Source: Acanthacorydalis orientalis (lineage: Eukaryota; Arthropoda; Insecta; Megaloptera; Corydalidae). From it: 64,000 bases of DNA. Shown piece after piece: positions 38,750 to 52,274 of the stretch. How positions within the stretch are numbered: position 1 is the first letter of the stretch; every line of letters starts with the position of its first letter. The notes below the pieces were generated by a model, which worked only from the letters and a program-made list of their open reading frames with translations, was not told the origin of the DNA and ran no database searches. Both the position numbers and the translations under genes were made by a program. The DNA lies in contig CM068317.1 of assembly GCA_034766995.1 (NCBI GenBank), forward strand, positions 28,932,001 through 28,996,000, read 5' to 3'.

Positions 38750-39330
38750 GTTAACGTTTGACATCATTTATGTACAAAGTTGATGTATCGACTATAAAAG
38801 GTTTGTAAAAAAAATCCCGGCGTGTGAAATTTTCTATTGATCGATTTTTTTCGTCTCTTGAAAAAATTATCCACGCCCAATATCCGAGCGACGAAATTGA
38901 ATTGTAAAACGGATCTCCGATAGAAGAACTGGTTGCTGTTAGCACGCGCCACGACCAGTTCATGTCGTTGAGCGTGCATAAGAACGTGTCGGAATTGAGT
39001 GATTGACGGACAAGCGATTAAAACAGATACGTCATGGAAACAATTGCTGGCGACAAAACCAGTCTCTCTTTTTCTGGCGTCCCGGTACACGTCCAACTAA
39101 TGTACCCGCCGTCGCGGGACAACAACATTTCTTGTGCTCATACTGCTTTGTTTGTACTCAGTAATAAATTCTACAGTCAGATACGGTGACTGCTATAGAC
39201 CATAATTCAATCGTGGCAGTTCAATCAAGTTTATGTAGGAGTGCCTAAACGTTCCACGAAGCTGTATACACTAATATCGACACTGATGATTTATCTAGTG
39301 AACTGACAACGTTCAGAGTTTGCGTTCTGT
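38750..39330. promoter_or_regulatory. CpG-richer intronic island, candidate regulatory element or alternative promoter
   Basis: About 550 bp of mixed, CpG-containing sequence deep in intron 1, with GTACCCGCCGTCGCGGGACA near 39101 (contains CCCGC...GCGGG) and initiator-like CAGTCAGAT near 39173. Overlapping minus-strand frames occur (38751-38963 and 38764-39096, the longer 110 codons). The latter looks less AT-biased than chance frames but has no recognisable domain, signal or good splice sites, so no gene is called. Function is inferred from composition. Confidence 0.3.
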
Positions 39331-41196
39331 AATATATATTTAAAGGAGAGAGAAAAAAAAAACGGATAGCGAAATGCAATCAATTTTGTAAAATATTTAC
39401 GATTTTGACACACTACGCGGTGCTCGTAATTCTAATGGTTTGTGTATCGAATAACATTCTTGTTATAAGTGATTAATTATTTTACCGCGAATTCAAATCA
39501 CCTGCTATAATAGATTAATTGGAATTTTTAATCTGAATTGACTTATAGTCGATTCTTTGTGACTAAATCATTTATATCACGAATTTGTATTTGTATTCAC
39601 TTTATAAAATATTATAGGCTATAATTCTTGGACAAAGATACAAACAGAAATTCTTATAATATCTGAAATTCTTCTCAAGTTATATTTTTTTGACTGTTTA
39701 TATATATATATTACAAATCATTTAATTTATAATGTTATTATTAGATGAATAATTGATTTTTTGTAATAGTTAATTCGATTGTAAACAAAATATAAAAACT
39801 CCTCTATAGCCAAATTGTTACCGAATTGAATTGTTATTTAATATATTATCAAGTTAGAATTTAGTCTTGCAATGTATATTATTTTTTAACCAAATTAATA
39901 GTAACCATAGTATATAAAATAATTTGATTAAAAAATAACTCATTTGGTTCTGTTGGTTTCAATTTCTCATAGTTTATATAATAAAGTTTTTTTTATCTTA
40001 AATTATAATTCGTACAGCATTTATTATAAGTGGTACTTCATTATAAAATATGATTCATATTTGATCATAGAAAAAAATAATTCAGTAAATATAATCAATG
40101 CATATTTTTATTTTAAAATGCGATAAAAGTGATACCGAAAACAAGAAATGAAAAATCTAATTTTTATTATAATTTTTAATATTTACTGTATTCGACTGGA
40201 AAAATTCTGAGGTTAATCTTAATTTAAAGATTGGCGGTACAGATATACACTGAAAAAGATGCATAATTTAAACTAAACTTTAGATAAATTGAAAACACTG
40301 ATTAAAAGAAATATACATCTTATAGTAATTTCTATTTTTTAGTTTATATTTTATTTATTGTAACTATTATTATTATTATTTTTTATTTAATTCACTACAT
40401 TATTTAATCGAAAATTATCTGTTGAATAAAAAAAATATTTGACTAATTATAATAACTAAATTTTCTTAAATGTAGATAAAAAAATACCCTGTTAGCATAG
40501 TATAACAATGAATAATATTTTGATGAGAAAAAGTGATTAAAAAAGATATGAAAACAATAGATGTCTCTACAACTATAGAGCTCTGTATGAAAGAAAAAAG
40601 GTAGTAAAAATAATTTTAGAAGAGTACTTGAATTTTTTAGTCATTAAAATTGTGTATATGCCACTTGAAAAAAAAAACGAAATATTAATTTTTGATGAAT
40701 GGGTCAAGTGAATTTGATTGCTAACTATAGATAACTCATATTAAATAAAATATTTATTCAGAATACTGAACGTTGGTTTCAGGCTATCGAGTTTTTGGTT
40801 GTCATAGTTATAAAATGAAGTATAATTTATTCTGTCGCGATAAGAACCGGAAATTCTAATTATTCGAAGACAAGTGAAATATTTTTTTTACTTCAACACA
40901 TAAATAGAACCACGTGGCTGTCTTATCTATGTCAATCCGAGTATTTCAGCAACATTCATGCTTGTTGAGAACCGGCTTTGATTACATAAATTACATCTTA
41001 ATTTAATACTAAAGAAATAAAAGTGTTAAATCCTCTTTGAAATACTTGACCATGAGTCGAGTTCAAAAAAACACAAGACTTTTCTGATTAGATTGAGTCT
41101 CTCCGAAAAACCCACAGTCTAATTCAATAAAATGTTTTTCAACGTCTGTTCTTAACACATAAGCAAGAGATACACATCTCTGTTTTCATAGAAAAT
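39331..41196. other. Intronic AT-rich DNA
   Basis: A short TA run near 39700. No credible frame or element. Confidence 0.6.
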
Positions 41197-41240
41197 AATT
41201 AATATGTGCATATTACGAAATAATGAATATGTGCATATTA
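41197..41240. repeat. Tandem 24-bp palindromic motif
   Basis: TAATTAATATGTGCATATTA and TAATGAATATGTGCATATTA in direct tandem, each holding the partial palindrome TAATATGTGCATATTA. Confidence 0.7.
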
Positions 41241-41715
41241 AAAACGACAATAATCATATATAAACTACTTAGTATGTACTCGTTTTTCTTTTTTTTAATC
41301 AAGGACACGTAAAAATTATCATAAATATCAACAGTGGTGGTTATCATTGCAATGTTGTACCTGTTTCTATAACCGCAAATACATATTCAACGTACGTAGA
41401 TACACACGACGGATCGGATCAGATTCTGAAGAATAAAGAACGTATGTGTAAATATGTGCTTAGCGTGATGTGATTGATTACCTGTGACTCATTATCTGTG
41501 GAATCCGATGGGCAGTACTCGCTATGTTATGAAGACAATATGGTAAACAGGAGGCCCTGTTTGAATACAAACAGGTCTTCGGCTAACTGGTTAGAGAGCT
41601 ACTTGTGACAGGGAGATAATTTATTTACTGAAGTTTTTTTTCAATATTCAAATACGTGATTCACGAATTCCCACATGTAATATGTACATATAAACATACA
41701 AACACACACACACAA

Positions 41716-41769
<54 letters not shown>

Positions 41770-42619
41770 TTGTAATCACTGGATAAATATTTTAATATTT
41801 AAAGTTTAATTCCTGTTGTATAGTTCGTTCAATTTTATATTTTTTGTTTATTTTTAACTCATCCACGACAGGTGTTGTGAATAAGAGACCAAGAAAGTCT
41901 ATATTAAACAGAATAGTTTTCAATAAAAGATTTTATATTTCGTTTGAGTTATGGTCATCGTTATTAAACGGTCAATAAAATATGAAATATGTGATGGCCA
42001 TCGAGAAATCATTCTTTAAAACGGAATTTTCATTTTCTTGAAAGTAAATTTAAGTATTAAAAGCACCTAAATTCGATTTCTTACAAACAATTATATTTTG
42101 TTAAAATAAAACGTAGTTTTTTTTAAAAAAAGAACGAAATTGTTTTACTTAACATATATGAACAATTCTAGAGTTGCGGTCAGAGGCATTTTACACGAAT
42201 GGAAGACCGTATGTATCTCTGAATTCATGGAAAATTTATTTTTTTTGTATTGAAATCCTAAAATTAATATTAAAAAGTTATAAGAAGTAGTAAAAGTTAT
42301 TTTTTATACAGTAAACTTTATGGTGTTAAATGGATATATGTCTAAGACTTAGAGACACAGAAGCATATCTACATGTTTTTCGATTTTGAAATAATACCGA
42401 ATTTATATTTTTTTTTAAAAAAAACTGTTTCTTTACTTATTAAATACGAAATTTATAATTTCCTTATATATAGCTAATGTTCTGTGATATTAAACTTAAC
42501 CATTTTTTATTTCTCCAGAAAAATTTGTAAAATAAAGATAAGGTCGTGCATTTCTAAATCGTCGAAATTTTTATTAGAAATGACAAACGGTAAATTTCGT
42601 GGAAAATTTTGTTAGACAA
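41241..42619. other. Intronic DNA with a hairpin, a TA array and a weak foldback copy
   Basis: A perfect 8-bp stem, 4-base loop hairpin (CCTGTTTG AATA CAAACAGG) at 41556-41575 lies in a slightly GC-richer patch at 41320-41620. A CA/TA array is at about 41701-41766. At about 41950-42060, TGATGGCCATCGAG and ATTTTCATTTTCTTGAAAGT weakly resemble the foldback family. No frame. Confidence 0.5.
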
Positions 42620-42624
42620 TTGCT

Positions 42625-43021
42625 TTAATGTTTTACCTACGCGGAACCCTGTGTTTCCGCGCAACCGCTTCAGGGGTTCCTTTGAGTCAAAGTCAATTCG
42701 AAAGAATTTTTGAAGAAAAGAAGCCGAAAAGCTAAAAATTCAAATTAGTTAATTTATATTAATTTTTTTTATTTCTATAAATAGCTATTATTATGCAGTA
42801 AAACTGTATTTATTACTATTATGTAGTAAAATTTATTTATGAGTACAAATTTCGACCTCGCTCAATCAGATGTAAATAGTAAAATTTGGTCATGTAAGAT
42901 GGTCTATTTTCAAAACTTGTGGGGTACGCATCTTGAGTTTTCTAGGGATGGTAGAGGTTCCGCAAAAAAATGTATAATCTTAAGAGTTTTGCGAGTCGAT
43001 AAAGTTTGAAGACCATCGCTA
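42625..43021. mobile_element. Candidate hAT-type remnant
   Basis: The right end, reverse-complemented, starts TAGCGATGGTCTTCAAACTT and continues CGACTCGCAAAAC. This resembles the CAGNGGTCTTCAAACTTTTT...CGCAAAACCCC form of many hAT non-autonomous ends, with the terminal C changed to T. GC-rich GCGGAACC-type sequence occurs near both sides (about 42640-42690 and 42950). No matching left TIR or 8-bp duplication was found, so the left boundary is uncertain. Confidence 0.4.
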
Positions 43022-43119
43022 CAATAATACTATACAATAAATCTCAGACAATATAAATGAGTTAATGCACACAATTTCAATGAAATACATTATTTATATA
43101 ATGTGTTTTTAATAGAATC

Positions 43120-43445
43120 AAAAAAATTTTTCTTTTAATCATGTGTATCAAATCAAAAAGATCAGAAAAAAGAATACTTGCAAAATTTAGGTTAGGTAGG
43201 TGGGAGTGGGACTGTGAAAGAGATAAGTGTGGAAATAAAGTATGCAAACTTTGTCATGGGCACATAAACAATATTTATATACTAAAAGATTGTAAAGGCC
43301 TGGGACTATAGAGAAAGCTTACTTTCCAATATCAATCAGACTAGCATTAGTGCATTTATGGAATCAGTGCCTATGGTCGATTTAGTAAAATTTTTAAAGC
43401 ATTATTCAAAAGACTGGAAATTAAAATATACTTTAAAAATAGAAT
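43120..43445 (+). pseudogene. 3' fragment of a LINE ORF2 (reverse transcriptase C-terminus)
   Basis: A plus-strand frame reads ILAKFRLGRWEWDCERDK, then CGNKVCKLCHGHINNIYILK and DCKGL before a stop at about 43308. The order (hydrophobic LAxFRLG segment, then a C-x2-C...H...C zinc knuckle) is that of the C-terminus of Jockey/R1/CR1-type LINE ORF2. A shifted frame downstream continues MESVPMVDLVKFLKHYSKDW, compatible with the end of the ORF. No intact reverse-transcriptase core (FADD-type) is present in the flanks. It is a 5'-truncated, decayed insertion; the clade cannot be assigned. Confidence 0.5.
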
Positions 43446-44135
43446 GTAAGAATTAAATAAACATGTAGATATGGTAAACTATTATAAGTGAATTATAATT
43501 AAAATGTACAATAGCTAAGTTTTGTATCTATCACGGTTAAAGTTTGTTACTAAACTGTAAAAGTAATGTGAAATGTGACATATATACAAGATTAACAATG
43601 TAGTATCAACACAGTATTTAATTTAAATTATTTCTGTAATAAACGAATTTATCTTCAATAATATAGCACTTTATTATCATTATTTTTTAATAAACTGAAT
43701 TAATTTAACAAATATTAAAATTATACATTTCAGCATGAAATAAAATAAATGATATTTTATTTCCAGAATTTGTTTTGAACGTAGTATTAATTTTCGCATA
43801 TAAAATTCAAATAATTTCAAAGTCATTATATTCTAATCTTTCATATATAAAGAAGTAAAGTATGAAATATAAAAAAATATTATTTCATTTGAATATTATT
43901 TATGATTTTTTTTAAAAACACAAATATCTTAAGAAACAATTAATTAATTTAGTACAATAATATAAATTTTAGAAACATTTTGATGAGTTTTATTTATTTA
44001 ATATAATTTATAGTACTTTGTTAATTTTAAAAAGCAAACATTTTGTCTAAGATTTAGTTCAATAATTAGTTAATGCTCTTTTCGATGGCCCAAATGAAAT
44101 ATTTCAAATAATAATTATATAATATTGATGTTATA

Positions 44136-44138
<3 letters not shown>
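43446..44138. other. Intronic AT-rich DNA, nothing recognised
   Basis: Featureless apart from high A+T; no credible frame. Confidence 0.6.
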
Positions 44139-44222
<84 letters not shown>

Positions 44223-44235
44223 TAGATAGATAGAT
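44139..44235. repeat. (TA)n-(CA)n-(TA)n-(GATA)n compound microsatellite
   Basis: TA run, CA units, a long TA run, then GATA units ending at about 44235, immediately left of the MITE at 44240. Confidence 0.9.
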
Positions 44236-44239
44236 CGAA

Positions 44240-44430
44240 AGGATGATTTAATTTAGGCTTCTACATGGAAGTATTAAAAGGGAGTGTAGGGGTTAAGAAA
44301 AGTCATGTTATTATTTATTTAATATTTTAGTTCAATTCAGTACTAAAATACAATTAAACTGAAATACGAAGTGGGGGTTAACATGTTTTTTTAAAAAACT
44401 TTCGTGTGGAAGCCTAAGTTGAATCACCCT
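44240..44430. mobile_element. 191-bp MITE with about 37-bp inverted ends
   Basis: The left end AGGATGATTTAATTTAGGCT and right end (reverse complement) AGGGTGATTCAACTTAGGCT continue as CTACATGGAAGT and CCACACGAAAGT. Further inside, GGGGTTAAGAAAAGTCATGT and AACATGTTAACCCCCACT are also roughly inverted, so most of the element can fold. The target duplication is unclear because the left flank is a GATA array. No coding capacity; superfamily unassigned. Confidence 0.7.
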
Positions 44431-45336
44431 ATATATGTAATTTTAATTAATACAATAAATAAGTAAACCCTTCCAAGCTGGTTTAAAAAAATTGCATTAT
44501 TTGTAAAATATAAAACACAGATTTACATTAATAATATTATTTTAATTTTATTAAATATTTGTTTCAGTTCAAAGGTCTTTTATTGTTTTTAATAAATGAA
44601 TTCAGCGATTCTGAATCAGCGGTCTGTGACACACAGATATTCCATGAACCTGAGAAAAGTGTTACGAGAAAATGAGAGATGATTGTTTTTAAACACTTTT
44701 ACTTGTTGTTTGACATTTTTTTTTATAATAACAAGTTTTTAAAATATTTATAATTACTGAATTAATGCCTAGTGTGACTGGTAAATAAAGTTTTAAAACA
44801 CGTTATAAATTTTCAATTAATAAAGGATTACGAATATAATCAATGAGGAATTAAACAAATCTCTCGATTGAAAGAATTAAAATAAAAACAATATGTAGTA
44901 ATGCAAGTTTAATAATAAATCTGAAATGTATGTGTTTATTGCCTTTGGCAAGTTTATAAAGACTTGCCCGTCTCTTGAGTCAAATTGAGTTAAAGGTGTA
45001 TTATTCAACAACTACATTCGAGACGATACAATTATTTTGACATGTAAATTGGTTATTGCTGTTTATATATCATCGCAAATTGTTAACAAGGCAAGCAGAA
45101 ATGCAAACGTGTGCATGTCGAAATATAGTTATCTTAAATCATAATTTCAGTTCAGTATTGTCAATAGACACATTAATTATTCGAAATTATAAAGAATGTT
45201 CGTATAATGTTTTAAAATAATTTTTAAATAACAAATCTTATGTGAATTAATTAAAATGAAAAATTAATTCGATGTTACTAATACAATAAAATTTGTTAAT
45301 TTGGGAAAATATTAATTATTTATTTTTATTTTTTAG
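44431..45336. other. 3' end of intron 1, AT-rich
   Basis: No element recognised. It ends in a pyrimidine-rich tract (TTATTTTTATTTTTTAG) forming a good 3' splice site. Confidence 0.65.
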
Positions 45337-45389
45337 AATTGCCGTGCTGTTCAAAAGCAACAGGATCATGCAGAAGTGTGTGTGAAAAG
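45337..45389 (+). CDS. Reck: RECK-like exon 2, first cysteine repeat (CC-x7-C-x3-C)
   Basis: A 53-bp exon between acceptor TTTTTTAG (ends 45336) and donor AAG|GTGAGT (starts 45390). Joined to the last base of the 13589 exon it encodes E followed by LPCCSKATGSCRSVCEK, with no stop and phase 0 at its end. The pattern CC-x7-C-x3-C with CR..CE corresponds to the repeats of RECK, each beginning CC and containing CR..C. In vertebrate RECK the first repeat follows the signal peptide almost directly, as here. RECK is an extracellular, usually GPI-anchored inhibitor of matrix metalloproteases and a Wnt7 co-factor in vertebrates; the insect role is inferred only from homology. The remaining repeats and Kazal domains would lie beyond 64000. 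Confidence 0.7.
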
Positions 45390-47100
<1,711 letters not shown>

Positions 47101-47200
47101 TTCGATCAAAATATTCAATAAATTATGATTGATTATTTTTAATAGTCGTTTATTGTATTTCGATGGCAACGCCATCATCCTTAGAGCGTCAAATTATCGA
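47101..47200. repeat. Foldback family, single-arm copy 6
   Basis: TTCGATCAAAATATTCAATA, then TTGTATTTCGATGGCAACGC, CATCATCCTTAGAGCGT. This is one arm plus the core in the same orientation as the copy at 47540. Confidence 0.55.
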
Positions 47201-47455
47201 AAAGTCTACTTAGCAAGTACTTCAGGTTAAAAGGTTTTATGTATTAAGTTGGTTGGCCATCGAATACAGCCGGATGTTCCTCAATGATATTGCATTCAAA
47301 ACGTTTGTTCATTGTTATTATTGGTTAATGTTCATTGTCATTATTATCCCATTCTATATTTATTTTTTATATTATTTTATATTTAAATAATTTAGAGGTT
47401 AGGAATTCAAATCTGGATCTTAAAATAAATTACTGATTTTTTGTATGACAATATT
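47201..47455. other. Intronic AT-rich spacer
   Basis: Lies between two foldback-family arms; no frame or motif recognised. Confidence 0.55.
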
Positions 47456-47645
47456 ACAAAATATCGTTTTGGGTTTGCGGCTAAATTTACTTTCACAAAT
47501 AAATTTTACAATTGCTGTACAAACTAAAAAAAATCTGATTAAAAATATTCAATAATTGTTTATTTATCATTTTTTATTGTTGTTTGTATTACAATGGCGA
47601 TGCCATTATTCTCAGAACGCTAATATACAGAAAAATCTCTGTACG
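47456..47645. repeat. Foldback family, single-arm copy 7
   Basis: Begins with the outer segment (GCGGCTAAATTTACTTTCAC, AAATAAATTTTAC) and continues AATATTCAATAATTG, ATTACAATGGCGATGCCATT, ATTCTCAGAACGCTA and ACAGAAAAATCT. Its reverse complement matches the right arm at 63766-63900 clearly, so it is the best single arm for building a consensus. Confidence 0.6.
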
Positions 47646-47784
47646 ATAATATTAGTCATATAAATATGTCAAATATATAACAAGATTTATTGTGATCAAT
47701 ATAACATACTTTTTTTTTCTTTATTTATTTATCGTTAATAATAAAACATATTATGATCTCTTGTTATTGCTATTATTATTATAG

Positions 47785-47904
47785 ATATTTTGTCATGAAT
47801 GTGACTCTGTTGTCTTTTTATACGGATCTGAAGTCAAGTGTCAGTTGAAAGGCAATAGTCATTGTAAATTTATTCGTACTGATTCTGAGAAATTTCCTAA
47901 TTAA
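47785..47904 (+). CDS. Candidate alternative last exon encoding a short cysteine-rich tail
   Basis: Immediately after a possible acceptor (TATTATTATTATAG) an open frame of 39 codons begins IFCHECDSVVFLYGSEVKCQ, contains two further Cys-bearing steps up to HCKF, and ends FPN-stop at 47902-47904. There is a stop in frame just before the AG and no useful ATG, so only a spliced exon would use it. Its phase (0) fits the end of the RECK-like exon at 45389. Together they would give a mature peptide of about 57 residues with eight Cys. Composition is less AT-biased than the flanks. It does not resemble the RECK sequence expected after CEK, and the frame could be chance. Confidence 0.2.
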   Translation: MFCHECDSVVFLYGSEVKCQLKGNSHCKFIRTDSEKFPN

Positions 47905-48427
47905 GTGGTACACAGGTATTCAGCATGCAGCTTTTTGTAATTGTACATATGTATCTAGATGCAAGTCTAGTATTAGTATACTACTGCGAAGTGTTTTTAG
48001 AATATTTGTTTTTGAAAAAATAAGTATTCTAATTTTGTGAATCTAAAACTATTCCTTGATTTCAAACGCGAAAGAAATATATTTCACCTCTTTATCAATA
48101 TTATTTAATAATCAAGTCATGGAGGACGGCACTTATTTCAGCCATTATATACAGTCAAATAGATTGATATACGTTATTATATAATAAAAAAAATCGAGTT
48201 ATAAAAAAAATCATGAAGGTTCTTACAACTTCTCTGAAATCACAGAAACCTCATGGGAATTTATATCTGAATGACTCAACAAGTCACTCTTCAACATTCG
48301 ACTAAATAAATTAATGAAAACAAATTTTAAATCAGACAAACATTTAAATTGTTAAACAATCGCTTATAAAGCAACATAATATGATCTATAAATAAAAATA
48401 ATGCTAAGAAATATTGATAAAATCATT

Positions 48428-48472
<45 letters not shown>

Positions 48473-51400
48473 GATAAATATAATTCGATATTCATTTAGA
48501 AAAGAACCATATAACCTAACAAATATCAACAAATACACTTGCAACAAATATAAAAAGTACAAAAAAAATAATCAAAGCATACAAAATATCAAATCTGAAA
48601 CCTGTCAAATAACATAATAAACAATAAACTGTCCATACGATTATCTCATAATTTTCTACATATAAACAAATAAATACCATCATTAAAAGAAATATCTGCC
48701 AATGTGTAATAGAAAGAATATTTCACAAACGTTAAATAATTAAAAATTTGCATATATATCAATATAAATTAAAATATCTATTAGCGTAAAATTAACGAAA
48801 ATATATAAGCGTACGCTATTACCGTGTGTAAATACTCGAATGAACTGAATGTAGCGTGTGAAACTTTTTCAAGATACCAGCTATTAAGTTTGAATTAATT
48901 AATTGCTGAGTATTTTATATTAAAATATTTCTGGTCGACGTCATGCGTTCAATTTCCAATAATGTTTGTTTCTAATTAGCTATATTTTGACTGAAATATG
49001 TAATGTCGACAGAAATTAATATAAATAAATATATTCTATATATGTCTCTCTCTCTTTATATATATATATATATATATATATCACATACATGTGTGTGTGT
49101 AAAAATTTAACTCTTGTCGAATGATATACGATTTCGGTTACTTTCATTTTTCTTTCGATTTATATAAAAACGTTTATTTTTTTTTATTTAAAGAAATGTA
49201 CATTTTATTGTTAATAAATAAAAGTTAAACTGTAAATGATTTTTGATGTGTATTTTTTGATTGGATCTGTGTTAAATTACAGAAACTTTCAGTGATTTAC
49301 TTTAAAATGTTTTTTTATAAAAATATCAGGAATAGTTTTTATACAAAACAATATTTCCTTATTGAATATTGTTATACAATTATAATGTGTGTGGTGCTTG
49401 TATGTTTTAGAAGTGAACATATTAATTTTATCAAATTGATTAGTTAATAAATAGATAATATAATTAAGTATTAAATATAAGGGAATATTTGATTCTTTTT
49501 GTATTTTTTATTTATATTTGTAACTTAATAAAAAAATCATTGAATTTATCAAATTAGCATTTGATTTTTTGTTCAGAGCAAACATAATTCAGTTAAATTT
49601 AACGATTAATAAATTTGTAAGAAGTTTTATAAGAAGTTTCATATCACAATATCCATTTATTTCCATTTCAGACAGAAACAATTTTGTGCTACAGGAGGGA
49701 GGTATCGCAAGTCACAATTTGATAATTTTACAGTTGAATGAAAATGAAACTTCTTTAGTATTAATACGAAAATATTGGAAAACGTAAGAAATTATACATT
49801 AGAAGAATCGATTGATTAATATTTTATTTAAACAACATATACATTTTTTCCTTATATTCTTAACATTCTTTTGCATCTTTTTTAAGTAGAATTCGGTCTG
49901 AAATATATCCTTATATTATAATTTAGATGGGAGTTAGTTAATTAAATCAAAATAAATCGTTCATTATAATATGATATATTACCTAAAATATATTTTTCGT
50001 ATATTGTTCAATTTTTATGATTATCCTTTCAAAATGAATTTCGTAATTTAATGTAGTAAATTCGTACTTATGACATGCAGGAGAAAAAATCGTAATTGTT
50101 GATTGTTTTATCTAGAAATATTTTGTAACATATGGCGTGAAATCCAATACCTCGATAATTTATTTTTCTCTCAATCAATGAATGGTTGAAGTGTTGTTTC
50201 TTGGACATATGTTTTAGATATGTTTTGAAAGTTGAAAAACGCTGTTTGTATGAATCAATTCTAGACACAAATTTTAAAATTTCAACAAAGTTTCAATTAT
50301 GTTATAAATGGGAGACCATCTGATTAGACAGCCTAGAATTAAAGTCAAATTATGACTCAATTGTTGCATACGTTTGGTCACTGTTTCAAAGAAACAGTGC
50401 TATTGCTATTGCTTTGAATGTTTACTTCCAAATTTATAATTATCAAATTTTTCAAGGTTGAAAGGGAAAAAATATTTTAATTTCATTTTATACTTTTTAT
50501 TTACTGTGAGGCATTTCGTTTTATGAATAACAACAATTTACTATTTAATAATTTCACACTCTTTATCTAATGTTCAAAAAGCTTCCCTATTTTGAGCAAG
50601 TAATGTTTTCACCATGCCTCACATTTTAAAAATGAATGTAAACTGAATTTTATGTGCAGCAATTTCTTAAATATATTTAAGATAATTTATTATTCGGAGA
50701 ATTCCGAAAAATAGTACAAAAAGATTGTAATAGCCTTTTGTAGGGTCGCTATTTGGATGTAAACATTCATTTTAGGTCACTATTTGAGCAGTGCATTTTT
50801 GATTGGGTGGGTCACTATTTCATGTTAGTACTGTACGTAGAGATTATTATTTCTCTAGTCAGCTGTAGCAGTAAAAAATTATAGCATTATTTTTTCTTTT
50901 ATTTTAATGTTTAATTTAATGTTTAATTTAATGTTAATTGTTTATTTTAATGTTTAATGTGACAATATATAGAATTCGAAATCAGTTTACTAATTGCTAA
51001 AGAAAAATTTGAATTTAAATTAATAATAATTTTTCACATGGTACTATAAAAAAATATCATATTATCTAATGCAAAAGTAAAAAAATGACTACTAACTATT
51101 TGATATATTTCATGTGTGTAATTTATAACCAGAGAAGAGTTATTGAAAAAGTGATCTGGATTCACCACAACACAATCATTAATAAGGTACATTCCAACCA
51201 CCGGATAATATTATTAATAGACCAACGTATAATATTTCTGTTCGTTGTACTAATTACATATGCAGAATAAACAAATCGAATGTTCAAATCATTTTATGCA
51301 ACACTTATTTATCACATATTATTTACAATGATCGGTAACAACAATTTCAAGTTTATATTGAGCGGTGAAAGGTTCATAAATGCTAATCTGAATTTATTGT

Positions 51401-51499
51401 CGCTAATAAAAAACGCGTGGGAGGGTTTCGTGTTCTAATCCGGCTTCCCAGTCAATGTAGCTGTCACACATGCCGACCATTTATATCTACATGCATCTA

Positions 51500-51594
<95 letters not shown>

Positions 51595-52274
51595 TCGTGT
51601 GTGTATGTGTCGAGATCGTGTTTAAAAACGTGTGTTAAAACCGCGGTAGGCGCAACATTTCGTCCGTCTGATTATGTTTGGATTTATGTTTCAATTTATT
51701 TTAATCTGAATTTATGATGACGAGTTTTCTTGTTCTGTTCTTATACATTTTTCGCCTGGAGCTATCTGTTGCTTATTATTTTTTATGTTCTCGTACGAAA
51801 ATACGAGTTTGTATCTTCGAGAAAAAAGATATTGTCATTCGTTTCAATTAATAACTTTGAGATATGACTAGAAAGTATTATAATTGAATGAATTTATAAT
51901 AGTATGGCGACTAAGATTTATATGCTTTCCTATAAAACATTTCGGAATTAGTATCGATTGAATTACTGCAAGGACTGTACTATTTTTAAACGTTTCATAT
52001 AAAATGTAGTTTTTAGAAAGTACTGTCTGTAATGTATGGATATTTTAAGTGTTTCTGATTTAAGAATATAAAAACATTATCAAGTTGATTAACGTTTGTA
52101 AGGTTATTCGTTTTTTTTTTATTCTGAATCTATTTATAAATATTGAAATCAATTCACTGCACCATTTAAGAGAGTAACTATTGGTATTTTTTATAAAACT
52201 AATATATATTCAGGTGTTTTATTCATATTTAAATATTATTTATTAATTTTTGTCAGTAACGAACGCAATTAATA
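47905..52274. other. Intronic (or downstream) AT-rich DNA
   Basis: TA arrays at about 48432-48470, 49060-49081 (with CT and TG flanks) and 51500-51591. Three spaced copies of GGTC(g/a)CTATTT lie at about 50743-50820, and a TTTAATTTAATG tandem at about 50905-50960. A slightly GC-richer patch surrounds 51410-51480 and 51600-51660. No credible frame on either strand. Confidence 0.6.

Larger units (their letters stand above)
13590..45336 (+). other. Reck: Intron 1 of the RECK-like gene (about 31.7 kb)
   Basis: Bounded by donor CAAG|GTAATT at 13589/13590 and acceptor TTTTTTAG|AATTG at 45336/45337, both phase 1. It contains no other supported exon and is filled by AT-rich sequence, TA arrays and the transposon remnants listed separately. 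The pairing of these two exons is inferred from matching phase and from the signal-plus-repeat order; a small intervening exon cannot be excluded. Confidence 0.6.

Noticed and set aside
41575..41625. tRNA-like stretch (GGCTAACTGGTTAGAGAG)
   Set aside because: It resembles an A box, but no B box (GGTTCGANTCC) or closing acceptor stem follows at the needed distance.
42625..42700. Exact left end for the hAT-like remnant
   Set aside because: No inverted match to the right end and no 8-bp copy of the right flank (caataata) was found.
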